From positions 22,550,611-22,614,610 of the forward strand of contig OZ024865.1 in assembly GCA_964017155.1 (NCBI GenBank): 64,000 nt of DNA, written 5' to 3'. Source of the stretch: Oasisia sp. SBJ-2009 (lineage: Eukaryota > Annelida > Polychaeta > Sabellida > Siboglinidae). Positions within the stretch are counted from its first letter, which is position 1, and each line of letters starts with the position of its first letter. Below the pieces are notes generated by a model, which searched no databases, had not been told where the DNA came from, and saw nothing but the letters and a program-made list of their open reading frames with translations. Position numbers and translations under genes: made by a program. This document shows positions 36,532 to 50,974 of the stretch, piece by piece.

Positions 36532-39500
36532 CACACATCCTTAACAGAACAGATTTATTGGCCAGGGGTTCCCATCAGTCCTGCTCCAGCTCATGTGACA
36601 TGACTATGGTCATGTGACATGACACAACCGTAACATCAGTCTACTGAAGACGGCTATGGGAAGGTGGTCAAACTCTTCAGAACACTCAATACATTTTACT
36701 TGAGAGAGAGAAATATGTACAATATAAATATTACAACCAAGAAACAGATCATCTATCCATTCGAAGACAAACAATTACATTACTTTTGACCATATTTGGT
36801 TACATTCAGGCAAAAATACTGTGACCATGGTCCAGTACTGTGTGGCATAACATGACCTGAGTTATTTTTATACAGGCACAAGTTACTGTAACGAGTATGA
36901 ATCTGGACATGTGAAACGATTAAGTTCTCAGCTGCCCAAAAACATGTGTCCGAAGCTATCAAAACATAAGTACACATGTTTGAAGCTATCAAAACATAAG
37001 TACACATGTATGACCCTATCAAAACATAAGTACACGTGTCTGAAGCTATCAAAACATAAGTACACGTGTCTGAAGCTATCAAAACATAAGTACACGTGTC
37101 TGAAGCTATCAAAACATAAGTACACGTGTCTGAAGCTATCAAAACATAAGTACACGTGTCTGAAGCTATCAAAACATAAGTACACGTGTCCAAACCTATC
37201 AACACATAAGTACACATGTATGACCCTATCAAAACATAAGTACACGTGTCCGAAGCTATCAAAACATAAGTACACGTGTCCAAACCTATCAACACATAAG
37301 TACACATGTATGACCCTATCAAAACATAAGTACACGTGTCTGAAGCTATCAAAACATAAGTACACGTGTCTGAAGCTATCAAAACATAAGTACACGTGTC
37401 TGAAGCTATCAAAACATAAGTACACGTGTCTGAAGCTATCAAAACATAAGTACACGTGTCCAAACCTATCAACACATAAGTACACATGTATGACCCTATC
37501 AAAACATAAGTACACGTGTCCGAAGCTATCAAAACATAAGTACACGTGTCCAAACCTATCAACACATAAGTACACATGTATGACCCTATCAAAACATAAG
37601 TACACGTGTCCGAAGCTATCAAAACATAAGTACACGTGTCCAAACCTATCAACACATAAGTACACATGTATGACCCTATCAAAACATAAGTACACGTGTC
37701 CGAAGCTATCAAAACATAAGTACACGTGTCCAAACCTATCAACACATAAGTACACATGTTTGAACCTATCAAAACATAAGTACACGTCTGAACTTATCAA
37801 AAACATAAGTACACATGTCTTAACATTTCAAAAACATAAGTACACATGTCTGAACCTATAAAAACATAATTAAGTACATGTGTCTGAACCTATCAAAAAC
37901 ATAATTACACATGTCTGAACCTATCAAAAACATAAGTACACGTGTCTGAACATATCAAAAACATAAGTATATGTGTCTGAACCTATCACCCTAAACTACT
38001 TCGAGGATTCTAGCAAAAGAAGACTCCTTGTATTTATACATGAAGACTGAATTATCACCAAACCTGATCTACAAGGATAAATCAACCAAGGCAGGGCTTT
38101 TGAGGAGATCTAATAAATAGCATATATTGAATTCAGCTATTATTGTCAGATTAAAGAATAAAAATTGCCATATTTGAGTGATCCAAACCCAAAAAAGTCA
38201 TACACACACAGCAGATGTGTTTGATGACTAAGCACTGCTAAATGTGCACTTGAGACTACCTTCTAGTACATTTACTGCCTCTAAGTATTACTGCTGTCAG
38301 GTACTCACGTCGAAGAGGCCAACCTCTGGATGGTTCTCACCATGGCACACAAGAGCCAGGTAACGTGCTCGGTACATGAGCTTGAGCGATGTCGAGATCT
38401 GGTTGTTTGCCAGACAATACAGGGCAAGATGAGCCTAGAGACATAAATCTACATCAGATGGAGAGTCAGGAGTTTTTTCTGTGTGAGACAATATTAGGCA
38501 AGATGAATGTAGAGACAGAAAACTACATCAGATGGAGAGTCAGGAGTTTTTTTGTGAGACAATATTGGGCAAGATGAATGTAGAGACAGAAAACTACATC
38601 AGATGGAGTCAGGAGTTTTTTTGTGAGAAAATATTGGGCAAGATGAATGTAGATACAGAAAACTACATCAGATGGAGAGTCAGGAGTTTTTTTGTGAGAC
38701 AATATTGGGCAAGATGAATGTAGAGACAGAAAACTACATAAGATGGAGAGTCAGGAGTTTTTTGTGAGACAATATTGGGCAAGATGAATGTAGAGACAGA
38801 AAACTACATCAGATGGAGAGTCAGGAGTTTTTTGTGAGACAATATTGGGCAAGATGAATGTAGAGACAGAAAACTACATCAGATGGAGAGTCAGGAGTTT
38901 TTTTGTGAGACAATATTGGGCAAGATGAATGTAGAGACGGAAAACTACATCAGATGGAGAGTCAGGAGTTTTTTTGTGAGACAATATTGGGCAAGATGAA
39001 TGTAGAGACAGAAAACTACATCAGATGGAGAGTCAGGAGTTTTTTTGTGAGACAATATTGGGCAAGATGAATGTAGAGACGGAAAACTACATCAGATGGA
39101 GAGTCAGGAGTTTTTTTGTGAGACAATATTGGGCAAGATGAATGTAGAGACAGAAAACTACATCAGATGGAGAGTCAGGAGTTTTTTGTGAGACAATATT
39201 GGGCAAGATGAATGTAGAGACAGAAAACTACATCAGATGGAGAGTCAGGAGTTTTTTGTGAGACAATATTGGGCAAGATGAATGTAGAGACAGAAAACTA
39301 CATCAGATGGAGAGTCAGGAGTTTTTTGTGAGACAATATTGGGCAAGATGAATGTAGAGACAGAAAACTACATCAGATGGAGAGTCAGGAGTTTTTTGTG
39401 AGACAATATTGGGCAAGATGAATGTAGAGACGGAAAACTACATCAGATGGAGTCAGGAGTTTTTTTGTGTGAGACAATACAGGGCAAGATGAGCCTAGAG

Positions 39501-42500
39501 ACAGAAAACTACATTAAGTGGAGAGTCAGGGAGAGTTTGATTGTTTGTGAGACAATACAGGGTAAGATGAGCCTAGAGGAAACAGATAATTACATAAAGT
39601 GAAGTTGGGGAGAGTTGGTTGTTTGTGAGACAATACAGTTTGCATAGGGTAAAATTGTTGTCCAGTCGCAAAAACAACTCTGACCCAAATACATATAGTT
39701 AACTGATGGCATATCACTTGCATTTCATGTCAATTATATCACATGCCCATGCTAGTAAGTGCTCAAGTCACTAGTGAACTGTATGCTGCCACCCTCCCAT
39801 CAGCACGGTCACACTAGAGGTAAGTGGGCATGGACAGAACACATCAAGAGGTGGTCAGAGCAGACCAGTCATAGCCAATGTAACAGAACCAATGCGGACA
39901 TGGCCGACTGGACGCACACCTCCTGTGTATCTGCTAAGATTGCCAGTGTGAACATGACCTAAAAACCGCCTAAATATTACCACTTAGCCAGTTATTATTA
40001 ACAGCAGAACAGTTGATATAACTAAAACTTTTATTAATAAAAATGGCACAAACATTGCCAACTTACATATTCGGTTATTGTGTTTGGGTGATCAATCCCA
40101 TGAACCCTCTCACTCATCAGTACTGCCCTCTGCTGGAAGACTAGTGCCTGCCAACAAATAACAACACACATTAGTATGACTTATACACACATTAGCATGA
40201 CTTCGTAGTACTCAACTACTGTCCAAAGTTGTTAATCCGGAAAACTGCTGTCCTGTTTATATACAAACAACCCGGAACAAGACGGTAATTGCATGTAGTC
40301 TTTGCTGCTAAACTTGGGACGATTCCTTACAAATTGTGACTCATTTTGTTAAGAATGGTCACATAGTGTGATTTTTGTGAATTATAGTTTTGATTCATTA
40401 AGGGTTATATCGGAAGTAAAATAATGATATAGTGGAGATTATATGCCAGTGAAGATAGCCCTGAAAATAAACTATTTTATTCAGATTAAGATGTGAAGAT
40501 TTTATACATTAGTTTATGTAGTATTAGAAATACTTTTGAATTTTATTCAGATAACGTGCTGCTTAGGCAGATTTACAGTGGTCGTAAATGACTTGCTGGT
40601 GAGTTTGTGAGCGGCAATTTCGCATATAGAATATAAAAGAAATTTTTGTAATGTGAAAAACTGTCCTTTTTAAGGCTCTGGGTGCTTTTATGCTCCAACA
40701 TGGAATGTAAAAAAAAAAAAAACATTACTAGAAGTTTAAAATAATAAGCAAACCATAAAATCTGGGCCAAGAAGCCCTGAAGTCTTTTGAACTATATGTG
40801 ACGTATTCTAACAAAATGAGTCTTATGTAAAAATTAAAATGTAAACATTACGGACATATCTCACACACAGCCAAAGTTATTGGACGCTGAACATGCCTGG
40901 GATAGAAAGTTTCAAAGGGTGAAAAACACATTTGAAGTTCACGGTCAAGTAAGCATATGGTCGAGTACATTGTCGATCCAAAATCGGCCGTTTTTCTTCT
41001 ATTACTCCATTTGCTGCTTTTGAAATAAACTCCCAAGGCATGTTCGCTGTCGAAGATATATCATGCTAACTGTTTACTGAAATTATTACAACATAATCCG
41101 AGTATTTAGCAATGTTTTGTAGCAGCGACCCGATCGATTCCACATTGTTTACGGCTAGCGAGTGTGCACTGCTCTAAGCCAATCACGGGCCCGCTATCAG
41201 TTCCTTACGGCGTCTAGTGACGTTCGTTTACAGATAGGCCTCTCTCATTAAACGCTGCTATTGGCTTAAATTGAAATCAGTGGGGATTCCTACTACAAGA
41301 AACCGAAAGAGGGTGTCCAGGGCTATCCTGTAGTACCAAATATGTCCACCATGCGTTGAGGGAAACCCCGAAGAATGCGACACGAACATGTGCGATTTAT
41401 CGGTTTTGTTTTACGAAATTCATATGTGAAATGTTTAATGTGTCTAAAAAGGCTATAAAATGTACTAAATAATAACATAAACGAGAAATAAGCATTGCCA
41501 ATTGACAAAAAAAAGATGTTGGTGACAAAAAGTTAAAATCGTCGAAAATCATCGTTGTATGACATATGACTCATTTCGTTAGAACACGTCTCATATAGTG
41601 AGTTTGTAAGTATGAAAAGATTGTGTTTTAGTTAATCATATTCATTGCATAATCTCTTCAACATAATAAACTAATTGGCATTTTCTCTGTCTATTCATGA
41701 GATGATCTGAAACACACTTTGACAGCCAAATTGTGTGACACTGGTCATTAGTGGTTTTAGTCAAGATGCAGTTATTTATTTCCATTCCACTTAGCCAGTA
41801 CATGACCAGATTTCAATTTATATCAATAAACATTACATTCTATAGTTGCTCAGAATATTAATTGTATATGTTTGTCATGTACAAGTGACAAAATACCACA
41901 GCCACATGATTTTAAAGATAATTAAATAAGCATCAAAATAAACTCAACTTGTATTTACAAAAATCAGTAGTTTTGAAGATACAGGTTTATTTTAAATAGG
42001 CAAAGTGACAATTCACCGTCCAATCAAATAAACATTCCATGTGCATAGTAGACATATCTATAGCAAATAAAAAAAATTGATCTTCAATGGTTTATTAGAT
42101 ATGGGAGCTAATGGCACATGGAAGACAAAGAGTGATGCCATAAGTCCATTGGACCTTTGGCCCAAAGGACTAATATAAATTATAATCTAGAAACAGACAT
42201 ACTGCTTTTAACAAATCAAAAACATTGTATGGGTTTATATCAGATGCGATGTGATGCCTACAGATTTCAACAAAAAAGTAGCACTAAACACGATTTAACC
42301 CATTTTATCCGGAATACGATTCTAGTCGTAGTTACCCTTTTTATCCGGAATACGATTATAGTCGTAGTATGCACTTGGCATGGCTTCCCCGCATTCTTGA
42401 CGTTTTGGAATTCCATTGGCTGGTTAACACCGAATGACGTCAGTATATCGTGATCACTAGGAAACCCATATTTTTCAACCAATCAGTGTCGTTCTTTGGG

Positions 42501-45500
42501 TATTTGCAGTACAAAGTAGGCACACTCCAAGCTAAAGTGAAATCAAAGATGGCGTCGAGTCGCAAAGACCGTTAAATGTTGACGTATTTTGAAGGATAAC
42601 TCCATTAATTTACTTCATACTGTTGATGACAAGAAGGCAGACAAGTGGATAGACGATATAAGATGGATGGTTATGGTATTTGATGCGACATTTGTCCGTG
42701 AAGACATACTTTGAAGCCATCGAAGTGGGGTCGACCGACAACGGCATCCCTTTTCGCCCACCTCGCACCACGCCGTATTTTTGGCGCCAACAAAGTTAAG
42801 ATTATTTCCAACGACGGTAACTACTTTCATCAATAAAGTGACGTTGAAATGTTGACCAAAGTTGTTACTTTAGAGTACTTCTTTATTAGTTATAAGAAAT
42901 AAGCCACAAAAGTATACATCGTTGACAGAAAATATCTCACAAATTTGCATAATTACGCTCAGCGGCGCCACACGTTGGCGATTCAATCGACTGACATGGG
43001 GGTATTACAAACAATTTTACAAAAGGAGAATATTAGCCATGATATGTGGACAAGTTGTATACCTTTGTTTTCAGCAGAGAGTAATGCATAAAATAAACTC
43101 AACTTCCTCATTGACATGTTGCCTCCTTCTTGGCGAAAATGTCAGGTGAAAAGCAATGTCACAAACCTCAACATAGGCTTGAATTTATTGGGCATCTTTT
43201 GCCATATGCCACATAAAATATATATGATAAAACTATGAGTTTGTCAATGCGACTTGATAGTTTATTTTATCTACTTTCTAAAGGTATATCACATTTAAAA
43301 GTTGATTGAGAAATAATAAAGTTATGTTGCTTTTAAATGAAGGTCTGTCATTTTTTAATGCTGACAGATTGATTTGAGGAAATGATCAGGAACTGGCTGC
43401 AACTCGTGTGCACTAGCTTCAGGATAAAATAGGTTAATGCTGCCACTTGCTGTCTCACCTCGGGGTAATCACCCATGATGTAGTTGAGTCGAGCTAGAAG
43501 TCGCGCACATGCTGCAATCTCGGGGTGCATGGCTCCGTACACATTGTTGAGCAGGTTTAGGGCCTCACTGATGAGGTCGAAGCCCTCTGACAGAAGGCCC
43601 TGTTGGATTTTGTTTTGGCCACTGGTGAATACATGGTAGGCATCTGTTGCCTAAAACCACATACATGTATCATTACAAACACATCACTTGTAAACACACA
43701 GTAGGGAACCGTTGCCCAAACAAACAAACAAACAAACAAACAAACAAACAAACAAACACATCACCAGAAGAATGTACAAATATATTTAATTAAAACTAAC
43801 TGAGCCTAGAGTTATTCTTAATTTTTATTGCACATTTACATGTTATGCCTTGTACTGTTAATAGTGTATTATTGTATTTGTACTTTTCACGTATATTGTA
43901 TGTACTTTTATATAATTACTTATTTGTATTTCTAAACCATGTTTATTTTATTTAACCATTATTGCTTGGTTGAATAATGATATTTCCTTGAATAATATTT
44001 AATTTACCTTATTTGATCTATACACACTGTATACAAAATTATATCTTACATATATGTTATCATTTCCTTTGTTATAGAAGCCATTTCAGTTTTCTAGGGA
44101 TACTGTGTGCTACACAAGTTACATACAATCAATATTAATAAATAGCAAAAACAATTCCTCATTGTAAACAAATGTTTTTAATGACGTTTTTAGATGTTCT
44201 GACGGATCCTGTGGGAGAGAAGGATACCTTGGGATGAATGTTCTTGACAATGGGGAAGACGTTGATGATGTCCTCCTCATAGAAGGCCTGGCGTGTCTTG
44301 CTGTCGAGTGTGTATTCCCGCAGCTGGATCTGGATGCCAACCATCTGACAGAAGCGTCTCAGCAGCGACACTTTCTGGATGCCGTACACCTCAAACATGG
44401 CCTCAATTGACTCGCTGCAACAGACAGATGTCAGCTGACTCGTGACAGTAGCAAGAGACAGGTGTCAGCTGACTCGTGACAGTAGCAAGAGACAGGTGTC
44501 AGCTGACTCGTGAGTAGCAAGAGACAGATGTCAGCTGACTCGTGAGTAGCAAGAGACAGGTGTCAGCTGACTCGTGAGTAGCAAGAGACAGGTGTCAGCT
44601 GACTCGTGACAGTAGCAAGAGACAGATGTCAGCTGACTCGTGAGTAGCAAGAGACAGATGTCAGCTGACTCGTGAGTAGCAAGAGGCAGGTGTCAGCTGA
44701 CTCGTGACAGTAGCAAGAGACAGGTGTCAGCTGACTCGTGACAGTAGCAAGAGACAGGTGTCAGCTGACTCGTGACAGTAGCAAGAGACAGGTGTCAGCT
44801 GACTCGTGACAGTAGCAAGAGACAGGTGTCAGCTGACTCGTGACAGTAGCAAGAGACAGGTGTCAGCTGACTCGTGACAGTAGCAAGAGACAGGTGTCAG
44901 CTGACTCGTGACAGTAGCAAGAGACAGGTGTCAGCTGACTCGTGACAGTAGCAAGAGACAGGTGTCAGCTGTCTCGTGACAGTAGCAAGAGACAGGTGTC
45001 AGCTGACTCGTGACAGTAGCAAGAGGGAGAGGTCAGTCTACTCGAGAGACTAGGAAAAGGGAGATGTTAGTTTACTTGTGAGATGAGCAAGATAAATAAC
45101 TACCCACTTAGAGTGTAGGCACAGTATTCAGATACCTAGCCACTTAGAGTGTAGGCACAGTATTCAGATACATACCCACTTATAGAGTGTAGCCACAGTA
45201 TTCAGATACCTACCCACTTAAGAGTGTAGCCACAGTATTCAGATACCTACCCACTTCGAGTGTAGCCATAGTATTCAGATACCTACCCACTTAGAGTGTA
45301 GCCACAGTATTCAGATACCTACCCACTTAAGAGTGTAGCCACAGTATTCAGATACCTACCCACTTCGAGTGTAGCCATAGTATTCAGATACCTACCGACT
45401 TAGAGTGTAGCCATAGTATTCAGATACCTACCCACTTAGAGTGTAGCCATAGTATTCAGATAGCTACCCACTTAGAGTGTAGCCATAGTATTCAGATACC

Positions 45501-47836
45501 TACCCACTTAGAGTGTAGCCACAGTATTCAGATACCTACCCACTTAGAGTGTAGCCATAGTATTCAGATAGCTACCCACTTAGAGTGTAACCATAGTATT
45601 CAGATACCTACCCACTTAGAGTGTAGCCATAGTATTCAGATACTTCTTCAGCAATCTTCCTCCACAGAGTCTTGGGTTGTTCTGATGCCCACTCTAGGTT
45701 ATCTGGCAAACAATTCAAATACAATTTCCTCTATAATACACCAGAGAAATTGAGACTTACACCAACATACTCGCAGAAGTTAAAAATATTTAATTACCTT
45801 CTTGCTAGAAGGCAAAACGAGCTGAGAAAAACGGAATGACAAAAATGTAATTCCTGGTGAGAAGTGGCAATAGCCTGTGGGACACTACCTGGAAGTCTGG
45901 TGAGAACTGGCAATAGCCTGTGAGACACTACCTGGAAGTCTGGTGAGAACTGGCACTAGCCTGTGAGACACTACCTGGAAGTCTGGTGAGAACTGGCAAT
46001 AGCCTGTGAGACACTACCTGGAAGTCTGGTGAGAACTGGCAATAGCCTGTGGGACACTACCTGGAAGTCTGGTGAGAACTGGCAATAGCCTGTGGGACAC
46101 TACCTGGAAGTCTGGTGAGAACTGGCAATAGCCTGTGGGACACTACCTGGAAGTCTGGTGAGAACTGGCAATAGCCTGTGAGACACTACCTGGAAGTCTG
46201 GTGAGAACTGGCAATAGCCTGTGGGACACTACCTGGAAGTCTGGTGAGAACTGGCAATAGCCTGTGAGACACTACCTGGAAGTCTGGTGAGAACTGGCAA
46301 TAGCCTGTGAGACACTACCTGGAAGTCTGGTGAGAACTGGCAATAGCCTGTGAGACACTACCTGGAAGTCTGGTGAGAACTGGCAATAGCCTGTGAGACA
46401 CTACCTGGAAGTCTGGTGAGAACTGGCAATAGCCTGTGAGACACTACCTGGAAGTCTGGTGAGAACTGGCAATAGCCTGTGAGACACTACCTGGAAGTCT
46501 GGTGAGAACTGGCAATAGCCTGTGAGACACTACCTGGAAGTCTGGTGAGAAGTGGCAATAGCCTGTGAGACACTACCTGGAAGTCTGGTGAGAACTGGCA
46601 ATAGCCTGTGGGACACTACCTGGAAGTCTGGCTACACAATATACGAAACGAATGAACACATGATACTTGAAACAGTGATAATGTTTGTGTCACAGCAGAT
46701 TTGCATTATTCTTGTATACATGCAGTTATTTGCAAAGGTTTAAGACAACGTATGATTTTTTGATGAAATTTGATAAAACTTGGTCATTTGTTGGTCTTCA
46801 CATAACATTATATCAGTTTATTTTGCCAAATAAATGTAGTACAACATAATATGAAACAAGTGCGAGTGCCTTTACTGTTCAGTATTTATTGTCGCTTCCT
46901 TTGCTATCAATGACCGCCTGGATGGGACGTGGCATGCTAGAAACCTCAGATTCACTGGTGATTACGGTGACTCTAACGGCCTTGACAGAACCTCGGTCAA
47001 AGACGAGTTTTGCCCATTTCAGCGATGAAGACAAAACTGGAAAACACCCAGTTGATACTGTTAAGAGCAGACAAATGACCTGAAAGTACTGACTAGGTGT
47101 ATTGCTTCAAGCCCAAATAGGATGATGCAATCCAGACAGCATCAGATGCAATCTGATGCCCAGATGCAATCTGATGCCAAACCAGAAAATGCTTAAAAAT
47201 CGTGCCTGGACTTTGCAAATGAATGTAGTTCAGTTGTACTAAACCAAGTACAAATTACCACAGACGCCACCTACCATTTCTCACTAGCAGTGCTCCTTTG
47301 TTCTTCCGGCGACTGCGTTTACGTGACCTTTGACTCTGCAACTGAAAGTGTATTTCTGGTTCTATTACCAAGATCGCTCAATATAACAATTGTATACTTT
47401 CCTTACAGCTACCTAATATCAGACAGAAATTGAGATCGACTTACATGCTCTTTATCATAATAGTGTAGAATTGTCAAATAATATGCATTGGTATGGTACT
47501 GGCATGAGGGTAGAATTAAGCCCACTGTGACAGGGCCTACTTACTCCAGGCAACCTAATCCTTCACACAGGATCCATGCTTTTCTCTAGTATTCACCACA
47601 CACACACACACACATGGTTCCAGTAACTGTTAGCTAACATTCCATACATTCAGATGCAGTATGCAGACACACTGCGATTTGCATATGCGTAAAGAGTCAT
47701 GCGTCTTGAGCTGATACTGACAGCGCCGCGAGGTGCAAGCACAGTAGGATTCCATTATTTATTATTATTAGTTCATGTTTTACAACCAGCATTTCTAAAG
47801 CACCATATCTCAGGGACCAACCCATTCCTAGGAATA

Positions 47837-47889
<53 letters not shown>

Positions 47890-50800
47890 TATCTTGTATA
47901 TGTAAATATACTATATTGAAATTAAAAAGATTATAATGATAATTAAAATACAAATATAATGTCTAACATTTTATGACAGACATGTAATGAATTATGGTTT
48001 ATTAATAAATAAAACATAATTATTATATGATTAAACATAAAACACAAGTACAAGCCGGCGATGCCATGGCAACCACCATAACAATCGATTAAAATTCATG
48101 GTTTCCGTGAGCATTGTCACCGGCAAAGTGTTTCTGCTTGTAACAATCCTTCGGACAGTGTAACTGAAATAGTTAGACTGGAACAGTTCGATTATTACAA
48201 CCAAAAACAAAACAAAGTCCTATACGTTAACATGGAGCATATGGACTTCCTGCCCTCAATTGTCCCCAACCTCATTTTCGTGCGCGAGACTTACAGGCCC
48301 TATTGCAGCGTTTGTACTTAAAGCAACAATAAATGACAGCTATAGTTGGGGCAGTGTTTCAAATGTTGCAAAATAGAAAGTGAGGGCACCACTGCTGTTG
48401 GTGGGTTCACAGCGTCATTAAAAACGGAATCAATATGGTGTGTACTATCATTTATTTTGTGAACTACAGCAAGATGAGTTCTTCTTCTACAACTTCTACT
48501 TGGAAATGTTGGTCGTTTCTGCGACGGCACGCTTCAATCATCATCGACAAATATAAAATGCTAACCACATTACTATCTTCCCGCTAATACCGTCCGCCAT
48601 TTGTGAAAGTTGGAAAAAACATATCTGTAAGTAATGATGTCACTCCTTGGAATTTCCTGTCTGATTCGTGTGTGGATATGTTTTGAATCGCTACATGGAT
48701 CAATTCACTTTGCCGCATCCACACCACAAATCGCAATCGCACATATGAAATCACTCCCATGCATTCCCAGGGTAGCCATTTGTTGCTGCATACAGCGTCC
48801 ACGTGACGTATCCGTACATATGGCTTCCTAGCTTTAAGTTATCTTTTATGTTTCCTTCTTTGACATGTGATGCTTTGAAAAGAGAGTACTTTGTACATGT
48901 GGATCACAGAAAGCTTGGTACGCAAAGTCCAAGCTGTCTAGGAGAAAACTCAGACAATAGGATTGCAGTTAGACACTAACCTCCTCGGCAGCGAACTGTG
49001 TGTGAGGCGTAGGGAAGGACCCCAGGAGACAGTTGAGGAAGTGGGAGATGGCAGCTGACATCCCCATCATCTCCACTCCCTGGGTGTATGTCTTGAACAG
49101 ATGCTTGGTGGCGCGACACATCAGTTCAGACACACAGATCGTCTGTGGACAGACAACACAGTAGATCTAAGTATGACACATCAGCTATGACACACAGATC
49201 GTCTGTGCACAGACAACACAGTAGATCTATGTACGACACATCAGCTATGACACACAGATCGTCTGTGGACAGACAACACAGTAGATCTAAGTATGACACA
49301 TCAGCTATGACACACAGATCGTCTGTGCACAGACAACACAGTAGATCTATGTACGACACATCAGCTATGACACACAGATCGTCTGTGGACAGACAACACA
49401 GTAGATCTAAGTATGACACATCAGCTATGACACACAGATCGTCTGTGCACAGACAACACAGTAGATCTATGTACGACACATCAGCTATGACACACAGATC
49501 GTCTGTGCACAGACAACACAGTAGATCTATGTACGACACATCAGCTATGACACACAGATCGTCTGTGGACAGAAAACACACTAGATCTATGTATGACACA
49601 TCAGCTATGACACACAGATCGTCTGTGCACAGACAACACAGTAGATCTAAGTATGACACATCAGCTATGACACACAGATCGTCTGTGCACAGACAACACA
49701 GTAGATCTATGTACGACACATCAGCTATGACACACAGATCGTCTGTGGACAGACAACACAGTAGATCTAAGTATGACACATCAGCTATGACACACAGATC
49801 GTCTGTGCACAGACAACACAGTAGATCTATGTACGACACATCAGCTATGACACACAGATCGTCTGTGCACAGACAACACAGTAGATCTATGTACGACACA
49901 TCAGCTATGACACACAGATCGTCTGTGGACAGACAACACACTAGATCTATGTATGACACATCAGCTATGACACACAGATCGTCTGTGCACAGAAAACACA
50001 CTAGATCTATGTATGACACATCAGCTATGACACACAGATCGTCTGTGCACAGACAACACAGTAGATCTATGTACGACACATCAGCTATGACACACAGATC
50101 GTCTGTGCACAGACAACACAGTAGATCTATGTACGACACATCAGCTATGACACACAGATCGTCTGTGGACAGAAAACACACTAGATCTATGTATGACACA
50201 TCAGCTATGACACACAGATCGTCTGTGCACAGAAAACACACTAGATCTATGTATGACACATCAGCTATGACACACAGATCGTCTGTGGATAGACAACACA
50301 GTAGATCTATGTATGACATATCAGCTCAGACACACAGATCGTCTGTGGACAGACAACACAGTAGATCTATGTATGCAGGGGTAGAACTTCGGCATTTATT
50401 TTACTAGACAGTGGGACTAGTAAAGTCAACAGTTTACTTATAACCAAAAGGTTTACTAGTCCGGCAAAATATAAAAACAACCCAAAAAATTTTAGTCGTT
50501 ACAATTTGATTTAGAACTAAAAACAGTATATGTTGCAACCCCTGTAAAGTAACAATTGCACTTTTCATAAAGGTAACAAAGAAATAATACAGAAATACCA
50601 AAAGTAATTAATGAAAGAGTAAATATATGATATGTATTAAAACACTATGCGATTGAAAACAAACGTCAATTGGACTCATTGCCCCGTACCATTATGAATG
50701 TTCCATAATCATTCTGGAAATTTACCTCACATTACAGTATTATGAAAACTGTTCTACTGGACTGCATTAATGAAAATAAATATAATAAATATATTACACT

Positions 50801-50940
50801 AGAAAATTACAGACATCAAAGAATCGTTAATCTTACAAATAATGCCCAGACAAAGTTCACAGCTGGCCATGCCTAAGAAAATGTCATTTATCAGTAAATG
50901 AATCTGCTGTTAGCCAGTTGCCCACTGGCACTGGATTCAG

Positions 50941-50974
<34 letters not shown>

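Noticed and set aside
36780..37861. Open frames of about 290-330 codons on both strands
   Set aside because: The 30-bp minisatellite period is a multiple of three; both strands open simultaneously, inside an intron. No protein family.
45858..46631. Fifth splice-border minisatellite
   Set aside because: The 43-bp unit has donor-like and acceptor-like strings on the minus strand, but I could not match any stretch of it to exon 11 or exon 12 sequence.
49126..50407. Open frames of about 400 codons on both strands
   Set aside because: 60-bp array derived from the exon 10 border. The minus-strand frame is not the CLUH frame: in the CLUH frame each interior unit has a TAG.
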